Shown here in pieces: positions 7,693 to 17,746 of a DNA stretch of 64,000 nt (positions within the stretch are counted from its first letter, which is position 1; the number at the start of each line of letters is the position of its first letter). Both the position numbers and the translations under genes were made by a program. This stretch comes from Mariniphaga sediminis. Lineage in GTDB: Bacteria > Bacteroidota > Bacteroidia > Bacteroidales > Prolixibacteraceae. Location of the stretch: contig NZ_QWET01000023.1 in assembly GCF_003573545.1 (NCBI RefSeq), positions 1 to 64,000 on the forward strand. Reading direction: 5' to 3'. A model generated the notes under the pieces. It saw only the letters and a program-made list of their open reading frames with translations. It searched no databases and was not told the DNA's origin.

Positions 7693-8223
7693 TTAGTCTC
7701 TTTCTTTTAATTTTTTGGCAGGAATTCCCCCAGCAATTGTAAAAGGTTCAATATTCTTAGTGACTACACTTCCTGCTGCTATTACTGCTCCTTCTCCAAT
7801 TGATACTCCGGGGAGGATAATACAGTTTGCTCCAATCCAAACATCTTTACCTATCGTAACTTTAGCGGAGAGGTGCCCCGATTGGAAAATTCTTTCATGA
7901 TTTGCAGGGATAGCATGGTTGGCAGATAAGATTTGTGTTCGATAACCTATTAATGTTCTGTCTCCAATTTCAATGCCTCCTTTAGTTGTAATAATTACTC
8001 CCCAGGCTAAATCAACGTGGCTTCCAAGTTTTACCTTCTTTGCAAAGCCTATTCTAATACCTGGATAGTAGGTAACCCATCTCCCAATTTTTGCACCTTG
8101 TAGAATCAAAAAAGTCCGTTTAATAGGATTGATCAATTTATGACGAGGTAGCGAAAATATGAGAAATGAGATTGCTTCAAAGCTAGAGATAATAAAGTCT
8201 CTAAACAGTTGTTTTAAAGTCAT
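7693..8223 (-). CDS. Hexapeptide-repeat acetyltransferase (WcaF-like)
   Basis: A 176-residue left-handed beta-helix acyltransferase. Residues 1-40 form an N-terminal hydrophobic helix region, as in colanic-acid-type acetyltransferases. The hexapeptide repeats run from about 45 to 170 ([46 protein letters not shown]). A histidine in ILSANHAIP is the probable catalytic base. It most likely transfers an acetyl group from acetyl-CoA to a hydroxyl of the repeat unit. Its start overlaps the end of the upstream glycosyltransferase by 23 bp, which implies co-transcription and perhaps coupled translation. Confidence 0.87.
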   Translation of the reverse strand: MTLKQLFRDFIISSFEAISFLIFSLPRHKLINPIKRTFLILQGAKIGRWVTYYPGIRIGFAKKVKLGSHVDLAWGVIITTKGGIEIGDRTLIGYRTQILSANHAIPANHERIFQSGHLSAKVTIGKDVWIGANCIILPGVSIGEGAVIAAGSVVTKNIEPFTIAGGIPAKKLKERD

Positions 8224-9343
8224 GATAAATTTTTTCTAAAAATTCGATTTCCAACGATGTTTTTTCTTTAATACTTGGATACTCTTTCAGATTTTCCAAA
8301 CCTGATTGAATTAATTGACTTTGTATGTTCTCAGATTTGTAAAGTTGATAAATCGAATCTGAAACCTCACGCGAAGACTCTCTGTTGACGTAGTACCCTG
8401 CATTTTTACATATTGCCTTAGACCATTCCTCATTGCTTACAATTAAAGGCTTTTTGAAATACCAAGCTTCAATAATATTGTTGCTAAAACTTTCCAGTTT
8501 ACTCATTAATAGAACAAAGTCGATTTGAGAATAAAGTGATTTTAATTGCTGTTTTGATACCGGACCAATAATAGATATCATCTCTTTGACGCCATATTTT
8601 TCGACTAGTCTTGAGAACTCAAGATGATCTGTTGAGTTATCTTCAGGAGCTGTTATAATGAAGCGAAATTCCTCACTAGCTTGCTTCAGAAGACTGGCAA
8701 TCTCCGGAACTTTCATAATATTTTTGTTTCTTTGCCAGCCACACAGCATTAGCAATTTTGTGGTATCTTTTTTTAATCCGTTGATTTTTAGCTCTTGTTG
8801 TTCAAAAGTGGGATTAAATGAAGGAGCAATGTAAGTTGTTTTGCTTTTAAGTATTTTATAAATTCTGTGAGCCCTTTCTTCCATCGCTTGGTTTTCAAAA
8901 ATTAATGCATTTGCCTTTTTAATTCCATATAGCCTGTATCTGTCAATTATTTTATACATCAGAAGTTTTAATGAGGAACCTTCCCAAAATTTTATTTCAG
9001 GGAAGAATATGTTAGAGACAGCAACACCAGATACTTGAGGAATACTATTATTGAATAATCCGTAACCGAAATAGGTGTATGTGATGTCTATGTTCAACCT
9101 ATTCAGAGTTTTAGGTAGCTTAAAGAATTCTTGAACTATTCTTTTTATCGGAGAGCCTGCTGAGAAAATAATATTTTGTTGTTTCCTTTCTTGCAGGTAT
9201 TTATGGATTGCGGAATGCTTAACAACCAAAAAGAAGAAAGTATGGGTAGGATATTTTAACTCAAAAAGTCCATGGAGAAAATTAAGTGCAACATTTTGCC
9301 CTCCTCCTTTTTTGAGAGCAGAAAAATTAATTAAAATATTCAT
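8201..9343 (-). CDS. Glycosyltransferase, GT4-like
   Basis: About 380 residues. The N-terminus [20 protein letters not shown] has the glycine-rich acceptor loop of GT-B enzymes. [13 protein letters not shown] and the C-terminal [22 protein letters not shown] form the donor-binding region with the E-x7-E type spacing common in GT4. A TTG at 9352 could start it three codons earlier, but the ATG at 9343 gives the standard N-terminus. Upstream, 9353-9528 is an A/T-rich gap without a gene and the only sizeable gap in this half of the operon, so an internal promoter there is possible. Sugar specificity unknown. Confidence 0.85.
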   Translation of the reverse strand: MNILINFSALKKGGGQNVALNFLHGLFELKYPTHTFFFLVVKHSAIHKYLQERKQQNIIFSAGSPIKRIVQEFFKLPKTLNRLNIDITYTYFGYGLFNNSIPQVSGVAVSNIFFPEIKFWEGSSLKLLMYKIIDRYRLYGIKKANALIFENQAMEERAHRIYKILKSKTTYIAPSFNPTFEQQELKINGLKKDTTKLLMLCGWQRNKNIMKVPEIASLLKQASEEFRFIITAPEDNSTDHLEFSRLVEKYGVKEMISIIGPVSKQQLKSLYSQIDFVLLMSKLESFSNNIIEAWYFKKPLIVSNEEWSKAICKNAGYYVNRESSREVSDSIYQLYKSENIQSQLIQSGLENLKEYPSIKEKTSLEIEFLEKIYHDFKTTV

Positions 9344-9528
9344 TTTAATCAAAATTAAGTAGAATAATTTAGCAAGAAGGCCATATGGTGTTTTATTATC
9401 ATTATTGTACGCGTTATGGGGTCATGAGACAAACTGGATAATCAGTGCCAACTTAAGGGAAATGAATATTGCTTGCGTCATAAACGTTATTAGAATAAAA
9501 AGTTCTTTATCTAAATTCTAATATCAAA

Positions 9529-10461
9529 CTATTTCTTTGGATAGAAAAAAAGTAATCCATAAAGTATTTTAAAGTCAATATAGCCGTCCACAAAGAATCG
9601 TTTAATTTTAGGTATGCTATCATTTGTTTTTCTTATAAAAAACATTTTTATTGACAAAACCATTACGTATAGTAGGAGAAAAGATGGATTTTGTATAATG
9701 GCAGTGAGAAAAATAGCTAATAATAATGAAAAGAATGAAAGATTCTTTCTGACAAGGTAAATTAGAATTTTTGAAAAGATATATTTTCGAAAAATGACTC
9801 CCTTAAATAAGAAGTTGTTTCCGCGTGCTAGATCTATATATCGTTTTTTATTTGTATAACCAATTGTGTGGTGCTCTGCAAAGATGCTTCCCACGTTCAA
9901 AATTTTAATATTCTTTTTTAAATAAATTCTATAAGCTAAGTCGTTGTCTTCAAAGCATCTAAGCTTGCTGTCCATTCCGTTCATTTGATGCCAAAGTGTA
10001 CGCTTGATTATATATAAACCACCTGTTGTAATTAAGTATTTATCATTTTTAATTTTAGTAACTTCATTCTTTGTATCAGAAAGGAATCTTCCATTTTCAT
10101 CATAATAAATATCAATTCGTTGCCCGTTTAAAAAAGGATAGATTAATTCTCCGTTTTTGATTATTTTGTTACCAAATTCCGGATATAAAACCATATCACC
10201 ATCCACAAAAACAAAGTAATCACCTTCTGCATTTCTTGCTCCTAAGTTTCTTGCTTTAGCAGCATTACAAGGTGATTGTAGAATAAGAGTTTTGACCTTA
10301 TTGAAATTGCTCGCTATGGCTAGACTGTTATCTGTTGATTGCGAGTCTACATATATTATTTCATAGTCAATAGCAATATTGTAAGCGAAGCTTATACAAC
10401 TACTAATACATGCGGTTAGGTTTTTTCCTTCGTTCTTGCCAATTATAATAAATGAGAGCAT
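9529..10461 (-). CDS. Glycosyltransferase family 2 with C-terminal membrane segments
   Basis: A 310-residue GT-A transferase. Key parts are MLSFIIIGKNEGKN at the start, the nucleotide-binding VDSQSTDNS near residue 38, and the metal-binding DGDM of FVFVDGDMVL near 90-97. An acidic FEDNDLAYR segment near 170 is the likely base region. The last ~80 residues are strongly hydrophobic (for example FFSLLLAIFLTAII) and should anchor the enzyme in the inner membrane. It acts on the lipid-linked repeat unit. It starts 6 bp after the stop of the polymerase gene. Confidence 0.87.
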   Translation of the reverse strand: MLSFIIIGKNEGKNLTACISSCISFAYNIAIDYEIIYVDSQSTDNSLAIASNFNKVKTLILQSPCNAAKARNLGARNAEGDYFVFVDGDMVLYPEFGNKIIKNGELIYPFLNGQRIDIYYDENGRFLSDTKNEVTKIKNDKYLITTGGLYIIKRTLWHQMNGMDSKLRCFEDNDLAYRIYLKKNIKILNVGSIFAEHHTIGYTNKKRYIDLARGNNFLFKGVIFRKYIFSKILIYLVRKNLSFFSLLLAIFLTAIIQNPSFLLLYVMVLSIKMFFIRKTNDSIPKIKRFFVDGYIDFKILYGLLFFYPKK

Positions 10462-10467
10462 ATCGAA

Positions 10468-11721
10468 TTAATTGAATTTAATCTTTTTGGGTAGAACTAC
10501 AATAAATAAGTAGCTTATTATCAGACTAACAGTAGTTCCTATTGAAACAAAGGGCCACCCATGTAAAGAGATTAATATAACATAGTAGATCCATACCAAT
10601 GGAATAAGTAATTGACTTTTTTGTGAGATGAAATATCCTTTGTAAATTTTAGATGCCCAAAAACCAAAAATGAAAAATAATGCAAAGGTTATAATAAATC
10701 CAAAGTCGTTGTAAAAGGGCGTTAAAATAGTAAAAGTATTTAGATTTGAACCGAACGGAGATAAAACGTAATAGGTAGAACCTAAATATTGAGCAGGATT
10801 TTCAAACCAAAGTCCCAATTTGTATAAAGTATATATTATTGGGTACAAAGTTGAGGCAAAATGTGTAGATAGATTCAGGTTATTTATATATTGATCTAAT
10901 ACAATCCAACTACCAGTAAAGTATGAATATAGACTTTCGAACATGGTCATTCTACCTTCTGACCGGGAAAATGTTATTAAAAGAATTAGAGCAGAAGATA
11001 GTATGGAAATGAAATATTTAACGAAGGCAGGTATTTGAATGCGCTGATTGGGAAATGAATATTTCCATGATAAAATGTAAGAAATACCCCAAAGAAATAT
11101 TGTTGTAATGGTTGTTATTCTTCCAGCATTTCCTAAATCAAAAAGTATAGCTGCTATTATTGGTATGTATAGTATTATTTTTTTGTGATACCAGCAAGCT
11201 ATGGCACCTGTAATAATTGAGGTTGAGTAAATTAACGCGGCAGTATACGTGTTTAGCAGTGCACCTGCAGAAAAGTCACCTCCTACTATGGTTTGACGAA
11301 TTTCTTGTGACGCATAAATAAGTGCTAAAGGATTTGAAAGGTGATTAATTATTTTATTAATGAATGCAATAGCACCGACGAAAGATAACAGTATTAAAAT
11401 GTGTAGGATAAGTCTTCCTTTAACCGAAGAGTATATTTTTATAAATACATTGGGCCTATTACTTGATATTTGCTTATTAATACGAGTTTGAGAAGCAAAT
11501 CGAAAAAATACATACCCTAAAGAGAAAAGGAACCATGCTCCAAATATTAATAGTTGTGTATTTAGATTAAGTGTAGGGTACGGTTTGGGACTAAATTCAT
11601 ACATCAATAAACTTATTCCCCATAGGATTGAAAAAAAACCAATTGGTGAGAAATAGTTTCTATCCAACTTCTTTGAAAAAAATAAACCTATAGATATTAG
11701 AGGTATAATAAAAACTATCAT
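10468..11721 (-). CDS. Wzy-type oligosaccharide repeat-unit polymerase
   Basis: A 417-residue membrane protein with roughly ten to twelve hydrophobic segments and poor sequence conservation, as is usual for Wzy. A large loop between about residues 270 and 330 (LYPIIYTLYKLGLWFENPAQ and YVLSPFGSNLNTFTILTPFY) matches the periplasmic loop of this family, where repeat units are joined. The context makes the call stronger: it lies between glycosyltransferases, downstream of the Wzx flippase. One base separates it from the upstream gene. An O-antigen ligase is a less likely alternative. Confidence 0.8.
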   Translation of the reverse strand: MIVFIIPLISIGLFFSKKLDRNYFSPIGFFSILWGISLLMYEFSPKPYPTLNLNTQLLIFGAWFLFSLGYVFFRFASQTRINKQISSNRPNVFIKIYSSVKGRLILHILILLSFVGAIAFINKIINHLSNPLALIYASQEIRQTIVGGDFSAGALLNTYTAALIYSTSIITGAIACWYHKKIILYIPIIAAILFDLGNAGRITTITTIFLWGISYILSWKYSFPNQRIQIPAFVKYFISILSSALILLITFSRSEGRMTMFESLYSYFTGSWIVLDQYINNLNLSTHFASTLYPIIYTLYKLGLWFENPAQYLGSTYYVLSPFGSNLNTFTILTPFYNDFGFIITFALFFIFGFWASKIYKGYFISQKSQLLIPLVWIYYVILISLHGWPFVSIGTTVSLIISYLFIVVLPKKIKFN

Positions 11722-11722
11722 G

Positions 11723-12532
11723 CTATTTCATGTGTCGATATACAGATAAAAGTAAATTCGCCTCGTACGATGCCGCAATAAAAGCAACTTTTAAACCATT
11801 TAGTCCAGATCTGTACTGCCCTCCATAGATTTGTAATAATAAAATCTTAATGAAAATAGGAATTATTTTAAATAGTGGTCTATTTCTATAAAAATTTTGA
11901 ATTCGTATTATCTCTTCTTTTGAGTCAACATTGAAACCATCAATATTTGCAATGTCCTCTAAAATGTATTTAGTATGTTTTTTTATCCAATTTTTTTGTT
12001 TAGTCTTAAAGGTTTTTAAACTATAATTATCATATAAAGGCCAATGTTCTATTATATAAGGCAAATATGCTACTTTACCATACGTTTTCATTGGTTGGTG
12101 TGGAAAGTTCCATTGATACATTTTACTTTTTCTTGCTAAACAAAGTCTGTATGGGAATTTTAACGAAAATTGTTTTTTACCGTCAGTATAAGGCCATATG
12201 AATGCATATGCATCAATAGATTCATCTTTCACAAGAATTTTAATGTTTTTTTGAATTTCATGTGATAAATATTCATCTGCATCAATAGATAGTATCCAAT
12301 CACTCTTTGTCATGGAATATGCAAATTTTTTATGTGCTTCGCACATGCCTTGGTGTTTTCGAATGAAAATTTTTTCCGTATACTTTTTTGCGATAGAAAT
12401 TGTATTATCGAAGCATTCTCCATCATGGACAATTATTATTTCATCAACAATATTGTGTATACTTTTTAAGCACCGTTCAATTACTTTTTCCTCATTATAA
12501 ACTATCAAGCATGCACTTATCGTTACATTCAT
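11723..12532 (-). CDS. Glycosyltransferase family 2 (WaaE/KdtX-like)
   Basis: A 269-residue GT-A transferase. ISACLIVYNEEKVIERCL at the start, HDGECFDNT near 37 and the metal-binding WILSIDADEYLS near 78-89 identify the family. The short form and the YNEE start resemble the WaaE/KdtX group that adds glucose to lipopolysaccharide cores, but here the position between Wzx and Wzy points to capsule or O-antigen repeat assembly. It contains no membrane segment except a hydrophobic stretch near 225, so it probably acts at the cytoplasmic face. It ends one base before the polymerase gene. Confidence 0.85.
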   Translation of the reverse strand: MNVTISACLIVYNEEKVIERCLKSIHNIVDEIIIVHDGECFDNTISIAKKYTEKIFIRKHQGMCEAHKKFAYSMTKSDWILSIDADEYLSHEIQKNIKILVKDESIDAYAFIWPYTDGKKQFSLKFPYRLCLARKSKMYQWNFPHQPMKTYGKVAYLPYIIEHWPLYDNYSLKTFKTKQKNWIKKHTKYILEDIANIDGFNVDSKEEIIRIQNFYRNRPLFKIIPIFIKILLLQIYGGQYRSGLNGLKVAFIAASYEANLLLSVYRHMK

Positions 12533-12582
12533 AACGCTATATTTTTTTAGTTAGAATTTTTATTTTACTTTTTTGCTTTCGC

Positions 12583-14061
12583 TTACTTTTTAATGATACT
12601 ATTTATAGCATCCTTAGCTAAAAAGATCTCTTTTAATGTGATAATCTTGAAAACAATTAAAAATAGGGCGTAACTAATTAATCCAATAAAAATTTGAATA
12701 AATAAGTTCAGACTTAATGTCAGATACAGAATAAAAGCTAATCCTAATCCGGATAAGATTATTCGTGGTACGTCAAATAGAAGAAAGCTTCTTAAATTAA
12801 TCCCAATTTTTCTAATTTGTAAGTATAAGTATGTAAGAGCGGTAAGTTGAATTGTGAGTTGACTCAATGCAGCTCCCTTTATTCCCCAAAAATTTATTGA
12901 AATAGGATAGAGAATGAAAGCAATAATGAGACATAATAATGTTTGAATCATTACTTTTTTCCTTAAGTCTCTTGATAACAGATTATCTGCTGCTACGATA
13001 GACATATATATCACTACTTGCGTCCAAACCAGAATAATAAGAATCGGAGTGGATTGTGAGTAATTTGGTCCGTATATTAATTCAACAATCTTTGAGGATA
13101 GAAATGAAAAGCCTAAGCCAATTCCTACTCCAAGCGCTAATAAATATCGTGATGATTGACGAAATAATATATTTGAATGTGCCAATGCAGATTCATAGTC
13201 ATTATTTTGAGAGGATAAAAATGGAAATACTGAGGAAACAAAAGCTGTTCCGATAATCGCCAATAATCCGGCTAATTGACTAGCTGCCCTATAATATCCT
13301 GCCATCTCAACATTTGTAATTCTTGATATGAGGACATGATCAATAGATGTGTAAATTATGATTGCCATTGCAGATATGCCTAATGGAATACTCCTCTTTA
13401 GTACTAGTGAAAAATCTTTTTTCAAAGGCTTATAAAATGGGAATAGTTTTGTCGCATTAAAAAAGTTGAGTGAAACGATAAAGATAGCTTTGGTTAAAAA
13501 TAGCCATGCTACAAGGTTGAATGGTAGTTCTAATAATATTATCGAACCTATGATGATAAGTGTTAGTAATGCATTGATTAGCTGAGAGTATGTGATGAAT
13601 ATTGCTTTAGAAGTTGACTTGAAAGAGTAAAAGAAGATGTCATTAAAGGACATTACTATTACAGATAATCCAAACGGAATGATTGTTTTCGATTCAGCTG
13701 TGGTATAGTTAAGGATAAAGGTTGATGTAATAAAGATAATCGCTCCAATAGGAATAGCTAATAGTCGTAATATTCCAGCTGTCCAGACAACCTTATTGGG
13801 TGTTTTTGATTGAGCAACATCGATATAAACAATTTTCGAAATTCCATAATCAGTAAAGAAAATCATCATTGCTCCCAATGCCATTCCTACAGAATAAGCT
13901 CCAATATCATCGGGAAGAAACTTACGAACAATATAGATCCCAAATATTAATCGAATAATCTGTGAAACGATTTCACCTGATAATAAAAAGAATGTATTTT
14001 TAAATATTAAAACGTGTTTACTATGTTTATTCTCCTTTTCAATAATTATTGAGTCTTCCAT
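12583..14061 (-). CDS. Wzx-type oligosaccharide flippase
   Basis: A 492-residue polytopic protein of the MOP superfamily with about 12-14 membrane segments. The N-terminal stretch NTFFLLSGEIVSQIIRLIFG and FLPDDIGAYSVGMALGAMM match the polysaccharide_synt group. It would flip the undecaprenyl-linked repeat unit to the periplasmic side for polymerisation by the Wzy protein encoded downstream. Its first 16 bases overlap the end of the upstream GT2 gene, which supports an operon. Confidence 0.9.
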   Translation of the reverse strand: MEDSIIIEKENKHSKHVLIFKNTFFLLSGEIVSQIIRLIFGIYIVRKFLPDDIGAYSVGMALGAMMIFFTDYGISKIVYIDVAQSKTPNKVVWTAGILRLLAIPIGAIIFITSTFILNYTTAESKTIIPFGLSVIVMSFNDIFFYSFKSTSKAIFITYSQLINALLTLIIIGSIILLELPFNLVAWLFLTKAIFIVSLNFFNATKLFPFYKPLKKDFSLVLKRSIPLGISAMAIIIYTSIDHVLISRITNVEMAGYYRAASQLAGLLAIIGTAFVSSVFPFLSSQNNDYESALAHSNILFRQSSRYLLALGVGIGLGFSFLSSKIVELIYGPNYSQSTPILIILVWTQVVIYMSIVAADNLLSRDLRKKVMIQTLLCLIIAFILYPISINFWGIKGAALSQLTIQLTALTYLYLQIRKIGINLRSFLLFDVPRIILSGLGLAFILYLTLSLNLFIQIFIGLISYALFLIVFKIITLKEIFLAKDAINSIIKK

Positions 14062-14759
14062 TTGTCTTCAAACTTGTATTTGTTGGTCATAATTAAATCA
14101 TTTTCAGATATGTTATTTGCTTTCATTGTGGCATGTGCCTCGTGCCAAACCCAAGCATGCTGAGCGATGTTTAATTTAAAACTATTATGTTTTGCTCTTT
14201 TACAGAAATCATCATCTTCGAATGTTCCTAATCCAAAACTTTCATCAAGTAATCCTATTTTTTTGAAAACTTCGCTTTTAATTAATATGCAAAAAAATGA
14301 GAGATATTCAACTTCTTGATTACTTGGAAGAAGCTTGCGAAAGGGTTTAATGAAAACTCTTTTGCTCTGTAACCCTTTTGCTTTGTTTGTTAACGGGCCG
14401 ACAAGTGAAGCGTCTGTTTTTTCCATATGACGAATCATTAACTCAATAGATCCTTTAGTAACGAATGCATCACTATTGAGTAAGCAAATATATTTCCCTT
14501 TTGCCATTTTTATTCCTACATTATTACCGCCTGCGTATCCCTGATTAGAATCATTAAAAATGACTGTTGTGTTTTTATGGTTAGATTCCTTAAAATACTT
14601 TGCAGAGCCATCAGTAGAGCCATTATCCACAAGAATTACTTCATATGGGACAATAACATTTTTTTCTATGCTTTCTATACACTTTTTTGTAATCTCTAAT
14701 GTGTTCCAATTTACAACAACAATCGAAACAAGTGGATTAGCTATAATAGTTGATTTCAT
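14046..14759 (-). CDS. Glycosyltransferase family 2 (rhamnosyltransferase-like)
   Basis: A 237-residue GT-A enzyme. SIVVVNWNTLEITKKCIESI at residues 12-31, VDNGSTDGS near 46, GYAGGNNVG near 75 and LLNSDAF near 93 are the standard motifs of the WbbL-like group, many of which are rhamnosyltransferases. FGLGTFEDDDFCKRA near 190 is the catalytic base region. It is the first gene of the operon block on the left of the repeat array; its ATG lies directly against the A/T-rich edge of that region, so any promoter must sit within the accessory DNA or upstream of the dehydrogenase gene. Confidence 0.88.
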   Translation of the reverse strand: MKSTIIANPLVSIVVVNWNTLEITKKCIESIEKNVIVPYEVILVDNGSTDGSAKYFKESNHKNTTVIFNDSNQGYAGGNNVGIKMAKGKYICLLNSDAFVTKGSIELMIRHMEKTDASLVGPLTNKAKGLQSKRVFIKPFRKLLPSNQEVEYLSFFCILIKSEVFKKIGLLDESFGLGTFEDDDFCKRAKHNSFKLNIAQHAWVWHEAHATMKANNISENDLIMTNKYKFEDKWKTQ

Positions 14760-14805
14760 TTTATAAAATATTTTGTTTTAGTGGACAATCCTCCCCTGTT
14801 GCGCG

Positions 14806-14919
14806 GATTTGCAATCCATGCTTTGTTTTGCAAAAACAAACCAAATCGTTCGAGTCATTTTTCAAGGCAGTGAGTATTTTTATTTTCAGTTCTGGCGGCT
14901 GGGGTAGGGATTGCAAATC
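14806..14919. repeat. REP-like inverted pair at the left edge of the accessory region
   Basis: GATTTGCAATCC (14806-14817) and GGATTGCAAATC (14908-14919) are perfect reverse complements, and each is itself a short hairpin. The unit lies between the GT2 start codon and the first array module. Confidence 0.65.
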
Positions 14920-14930
14920 TGCATCAGCAA

Positions 14931-17746
14931 AGGGAGGTCCCTTCGTCGCAAGCTCCCCGGGTAGTCGTGGGGCTGCCGCGTCGCTGCGCTCCTCGCAGAC
15001 TCGTGCCATGTAGTTTGTTTTGTGTAGGGACGTCTGTGCTTTTAATATTGTTAGGTGCAAGGCTCCGCGAGGGAGGAACGACCGCAGCGGTCTTAAGCCC
15101 CTTGCACCGTGTACCTAAAGGACTTCCTTCCGTAGGAAGTGCGGAGGTTTTTTTTTTTATTTATTGACATTGTGCTGAAGGTCATGAGGCTGCCGCGGTC
15201 GTTTTTTCAGCCTTCGTTTCTCTTCGGCAGAAAAGCTCCCTCGCAGACCCGTACCATGTAATTTGTTTTGTGCAGGGGAAGTCGAGAGTTCCCTTCGGTC
15301 GCTGCGCTTCCTCGGGAAGTCGTACTCTAAAGTTTATTTTGTGTAGGGGCTGCCGCGTCGCTACGCTCCTCGCAGACCTGTGCCACGTAGTTTGTTTTGT
15401 GTAGGGACGTCTGTGCTCTTAATATTGTTTGGTGCAAGGCTCCGCGAGGCGACGCAGGAGCCGAAGCGGGCTTAAGCCCCTTGCACCGCGTAACGAAAAG
15501 ACTTCCTTCCGTAGGAAGTGCGGTGGTTTTTTCAAAGGTCCGCTGTTCCTGTTTAGGGTGTTTTCTTTTTATTGACATTGTGCTAAAGTCGTGGGGCTGC
15601 CGCGCTCGTTTTTTCGGCCTTCGTTTCTCTTCGGCAAAAAAAGCTCCCTCGCAGACCCGTACCACGAATGTTATTTTGTACTGGGGAAGTCATGAGTTCC
15701 CTTCGGTCGCTGGGCTTCCTCGGGAAGTCGTACTCTAAAGTTTATTTTGTGTAGGGGCTGCCGCGTCGCTAGGCTCCTCACAGACCTGTGCCACGTAGTT
15801 TGTTTTGTGTAGGGACGTCTGTGCTCTTAATATTGTTAGGTGCAAGGTTCCGCGAGGCGACGCAGGAGCCGCAGCGGTCTTAAGCCCCTTGCACCGCGTA
15901 ACGAAAAGACTTCCTTCCGTAGGAAGTGCGGTGGTCTTTTTTTTTATTTATTGACATTGTGCTGAAGGTCATGAGGCTGCCGCGGTCGTTTTTTCAGCCT
16001 TCGTTTCTCTTCGGCAGAAAAGCTCCCTCGCAGACCCGTACCATGTAATTTGTTTTGTGCAGGGGAAGTCGAGAGTTCCCTTCGGTCGCTGCGCTTCCTC
16101 GGGAAGTCGTGCTACGTAGTTTGTTTTGTGTAGGGGCTGCTGCGTCGCTACGCTCCTCGCAGACTCGTGCTACGTAGTTTGTTTTGTGTAGGGATGTCTG
16201 TGCTCTTAATATTATTAGGTACAGGATTCCGCGAGGCGACGCAGGAGCCGAAGTGGTCTTAAGCCCTGTGCACCATGTACCTAAAGGATTTCCTTCCGTA
16301 GAAAGTGCGGTGGTTTTTGTTAAGCTTCGCTGTTCCTGTTTGGGGTGTTTTCTTTTTATTGACATTGTGCTAAAGTCGTGGGGCTGCCGCGGTCGTTTTT
16401 TCGGCCTTCGTTTCTCTTCGGCAAAAAAAGCTCCCTCGCAGACCCGTACCACGAATGTTGTTTTGTACTGGGCTGCCGCGTCGCTGGGCTCCCTCGGGAA
16501 GTCGTACTCTAAAGTTTATTTTGTGTAGGGGCTGCCGCGTCGCTGCGCTCCTCGCAGACTCGTACCACGTAGTTTGTTTTGTGTAGGGACGTCTGTGCTC
16601 TTAATATTGTTAGGTGCAAGGCTCCGCGAGGCGACGAAGGAGCCGTAGCGGTCTCCTGCCCTTGCACTGGGTAACAAAAGGACTTCCTTCCGTAGGAAGT
16701 GCGGTGGTCTTTTCAGAGCTTCGCTGTTCCTGTTTAGGGTGTTTTCTTTTTATTGGCATTGTGCTAAAGTCGTGGGGCTGCCGCGGTCGTTTTTTCGGCC
16801 TTCGTTTCTCTCCGGCAAAAAACTCCCTCGCAGACCCGTACCACGTAGTTTGTTTTGTACTGTGGCTGCCGCGTCGCTACGCTCCTCGCAGACTCGTGCC
16901 ACGTATAGGGATGTCTGTGCTCTTAATATTATTAGAAGCAGGATTCCGCGAGGCGACGAAGGAGCCGCAGCGGTCTTCAGCCCTTTGCACCGTGTACCTA
17001 AAGGACTTCCTTCCGTGGGCAGTGCGGTGGTTTTTTCAGAGCTCCGCTGTTCCTGTTCAGGGTGTTTTCTTTTTATTGACATTGTGCTAAAGGTCGTGGG
17101 GCTGCCGCGGTCGTTTTTTCAGCCTTCGTTTCTCTTCGGCAAAAAAAGCTCCCTCGCAGACCCGTACCACGAATGTTGTTTTGTACTGGGGAAGTCGTGA
17201 GTTCCCTTCGTCGCAAGCTCCTCGGGAAGTCGTGCTACGTAGTTTGTTTTGTGTAGGGGCTGCCGCGTCGCTACGCTCCTCGCAGACCCGTGCTACGTAG
17301 TTTGTTTTGTGCAGGGATGTCTGTGCTCTTAATATTATTAGGTGCAAGGCTCTGCGAGGCGACGCAGGAGCCGAAGTGGTCTTAAGCCCCTTGCACCGCG
17401 TAACGAAAAGACTTCCTTCCGTAGGAAGTGCGGTGGTCTTTGTTAAGCTTCGCTGTTCCTGTATAGGGTGTTTTCTTTTTTTATAGGCATGGTGCTAAAG
17501 TCGTGGGGCTGCCGCGGTCGTTTTTTCGGCCTTCGTTTCTCTTCGGCAAAAAAAGCTCCCTCGCAGACCCGTACCACGTAGTTTGTTTTGTACTGGGGAA
17601 GTCGTGAGTTCCCTTCGTCGCAAGCTCCTCGGGAAGTCGTGCTACGTAGTTTGTTTTGTGTAGGGACGTCTGTGCTATTAATATTGTTAGGTGCAAGGTT
17701 CCGCGAGGCGACGCAGGAGCCGAAGTGGTCTTAAGCCCTGTGCAAC
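14931..17746. repeat. Mosaic array of structured repeat modules
   Basis: About 2.8 kb built from four module types. A: CTGCCGCGGTCGTTTTTTC to CTCGCAGACCCGTACCACG. B: GAAGTCGTGAGTTCCCTTCG to CTCGGGAAGTCGTGCTACG. C: GGCTGCCGCGTCGCTACGCT to CGCAGACTCGTGCCACG. D: the two-hairpin module from GGTGCAAGG to GCGGTGG. Modules are separated by a linker close to GTAGTTTGTTTTGTGTAGGG, which I count about 19 times. The spacing between D modules is 377, 408, 379, 395, 322, 406 and 349 bp. Most units run A-B-C-D; some lack B or C, and one near 16470-16510 is a C/B hybrid. Module C is related to the GTCATTGCGAGG family found inside two nearby genes. No credible gene lies in it. Confidence 0.9.
15054..17745 (+). 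other. Eight copies of the D module (two overlapping hairpins plus T-tract)
   Basis: Copies lie at 15054-15148, 15431-15526, 15839-15934, 16218-16313, 16613-16708, 16935-17030, 17341-17436 and a truncated one at 17690-17745. In the standard copy GGTGCAAGG pairs with CCTTGCACC and encloses the hairpin GGCTCC/GGAGCC. CACCGC then pairs with GCGGTG and encloses ACTTCC-TTCCGTA-GGAAGT, followed in most copies by five or more T. The right arm of the first stem and the left arm of the second share CACC, so only one can form at a time. The T-tract orientation is plus, against the surrounding operon. Confidence 0.6.

Noticed and set aside
14931-17746. The array as a CRISPR locus (linker as repeat, modules as spacers).
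   Set aside because: The spacers are themselves repeated modules of uneven length, and there are no cas genes nearby.
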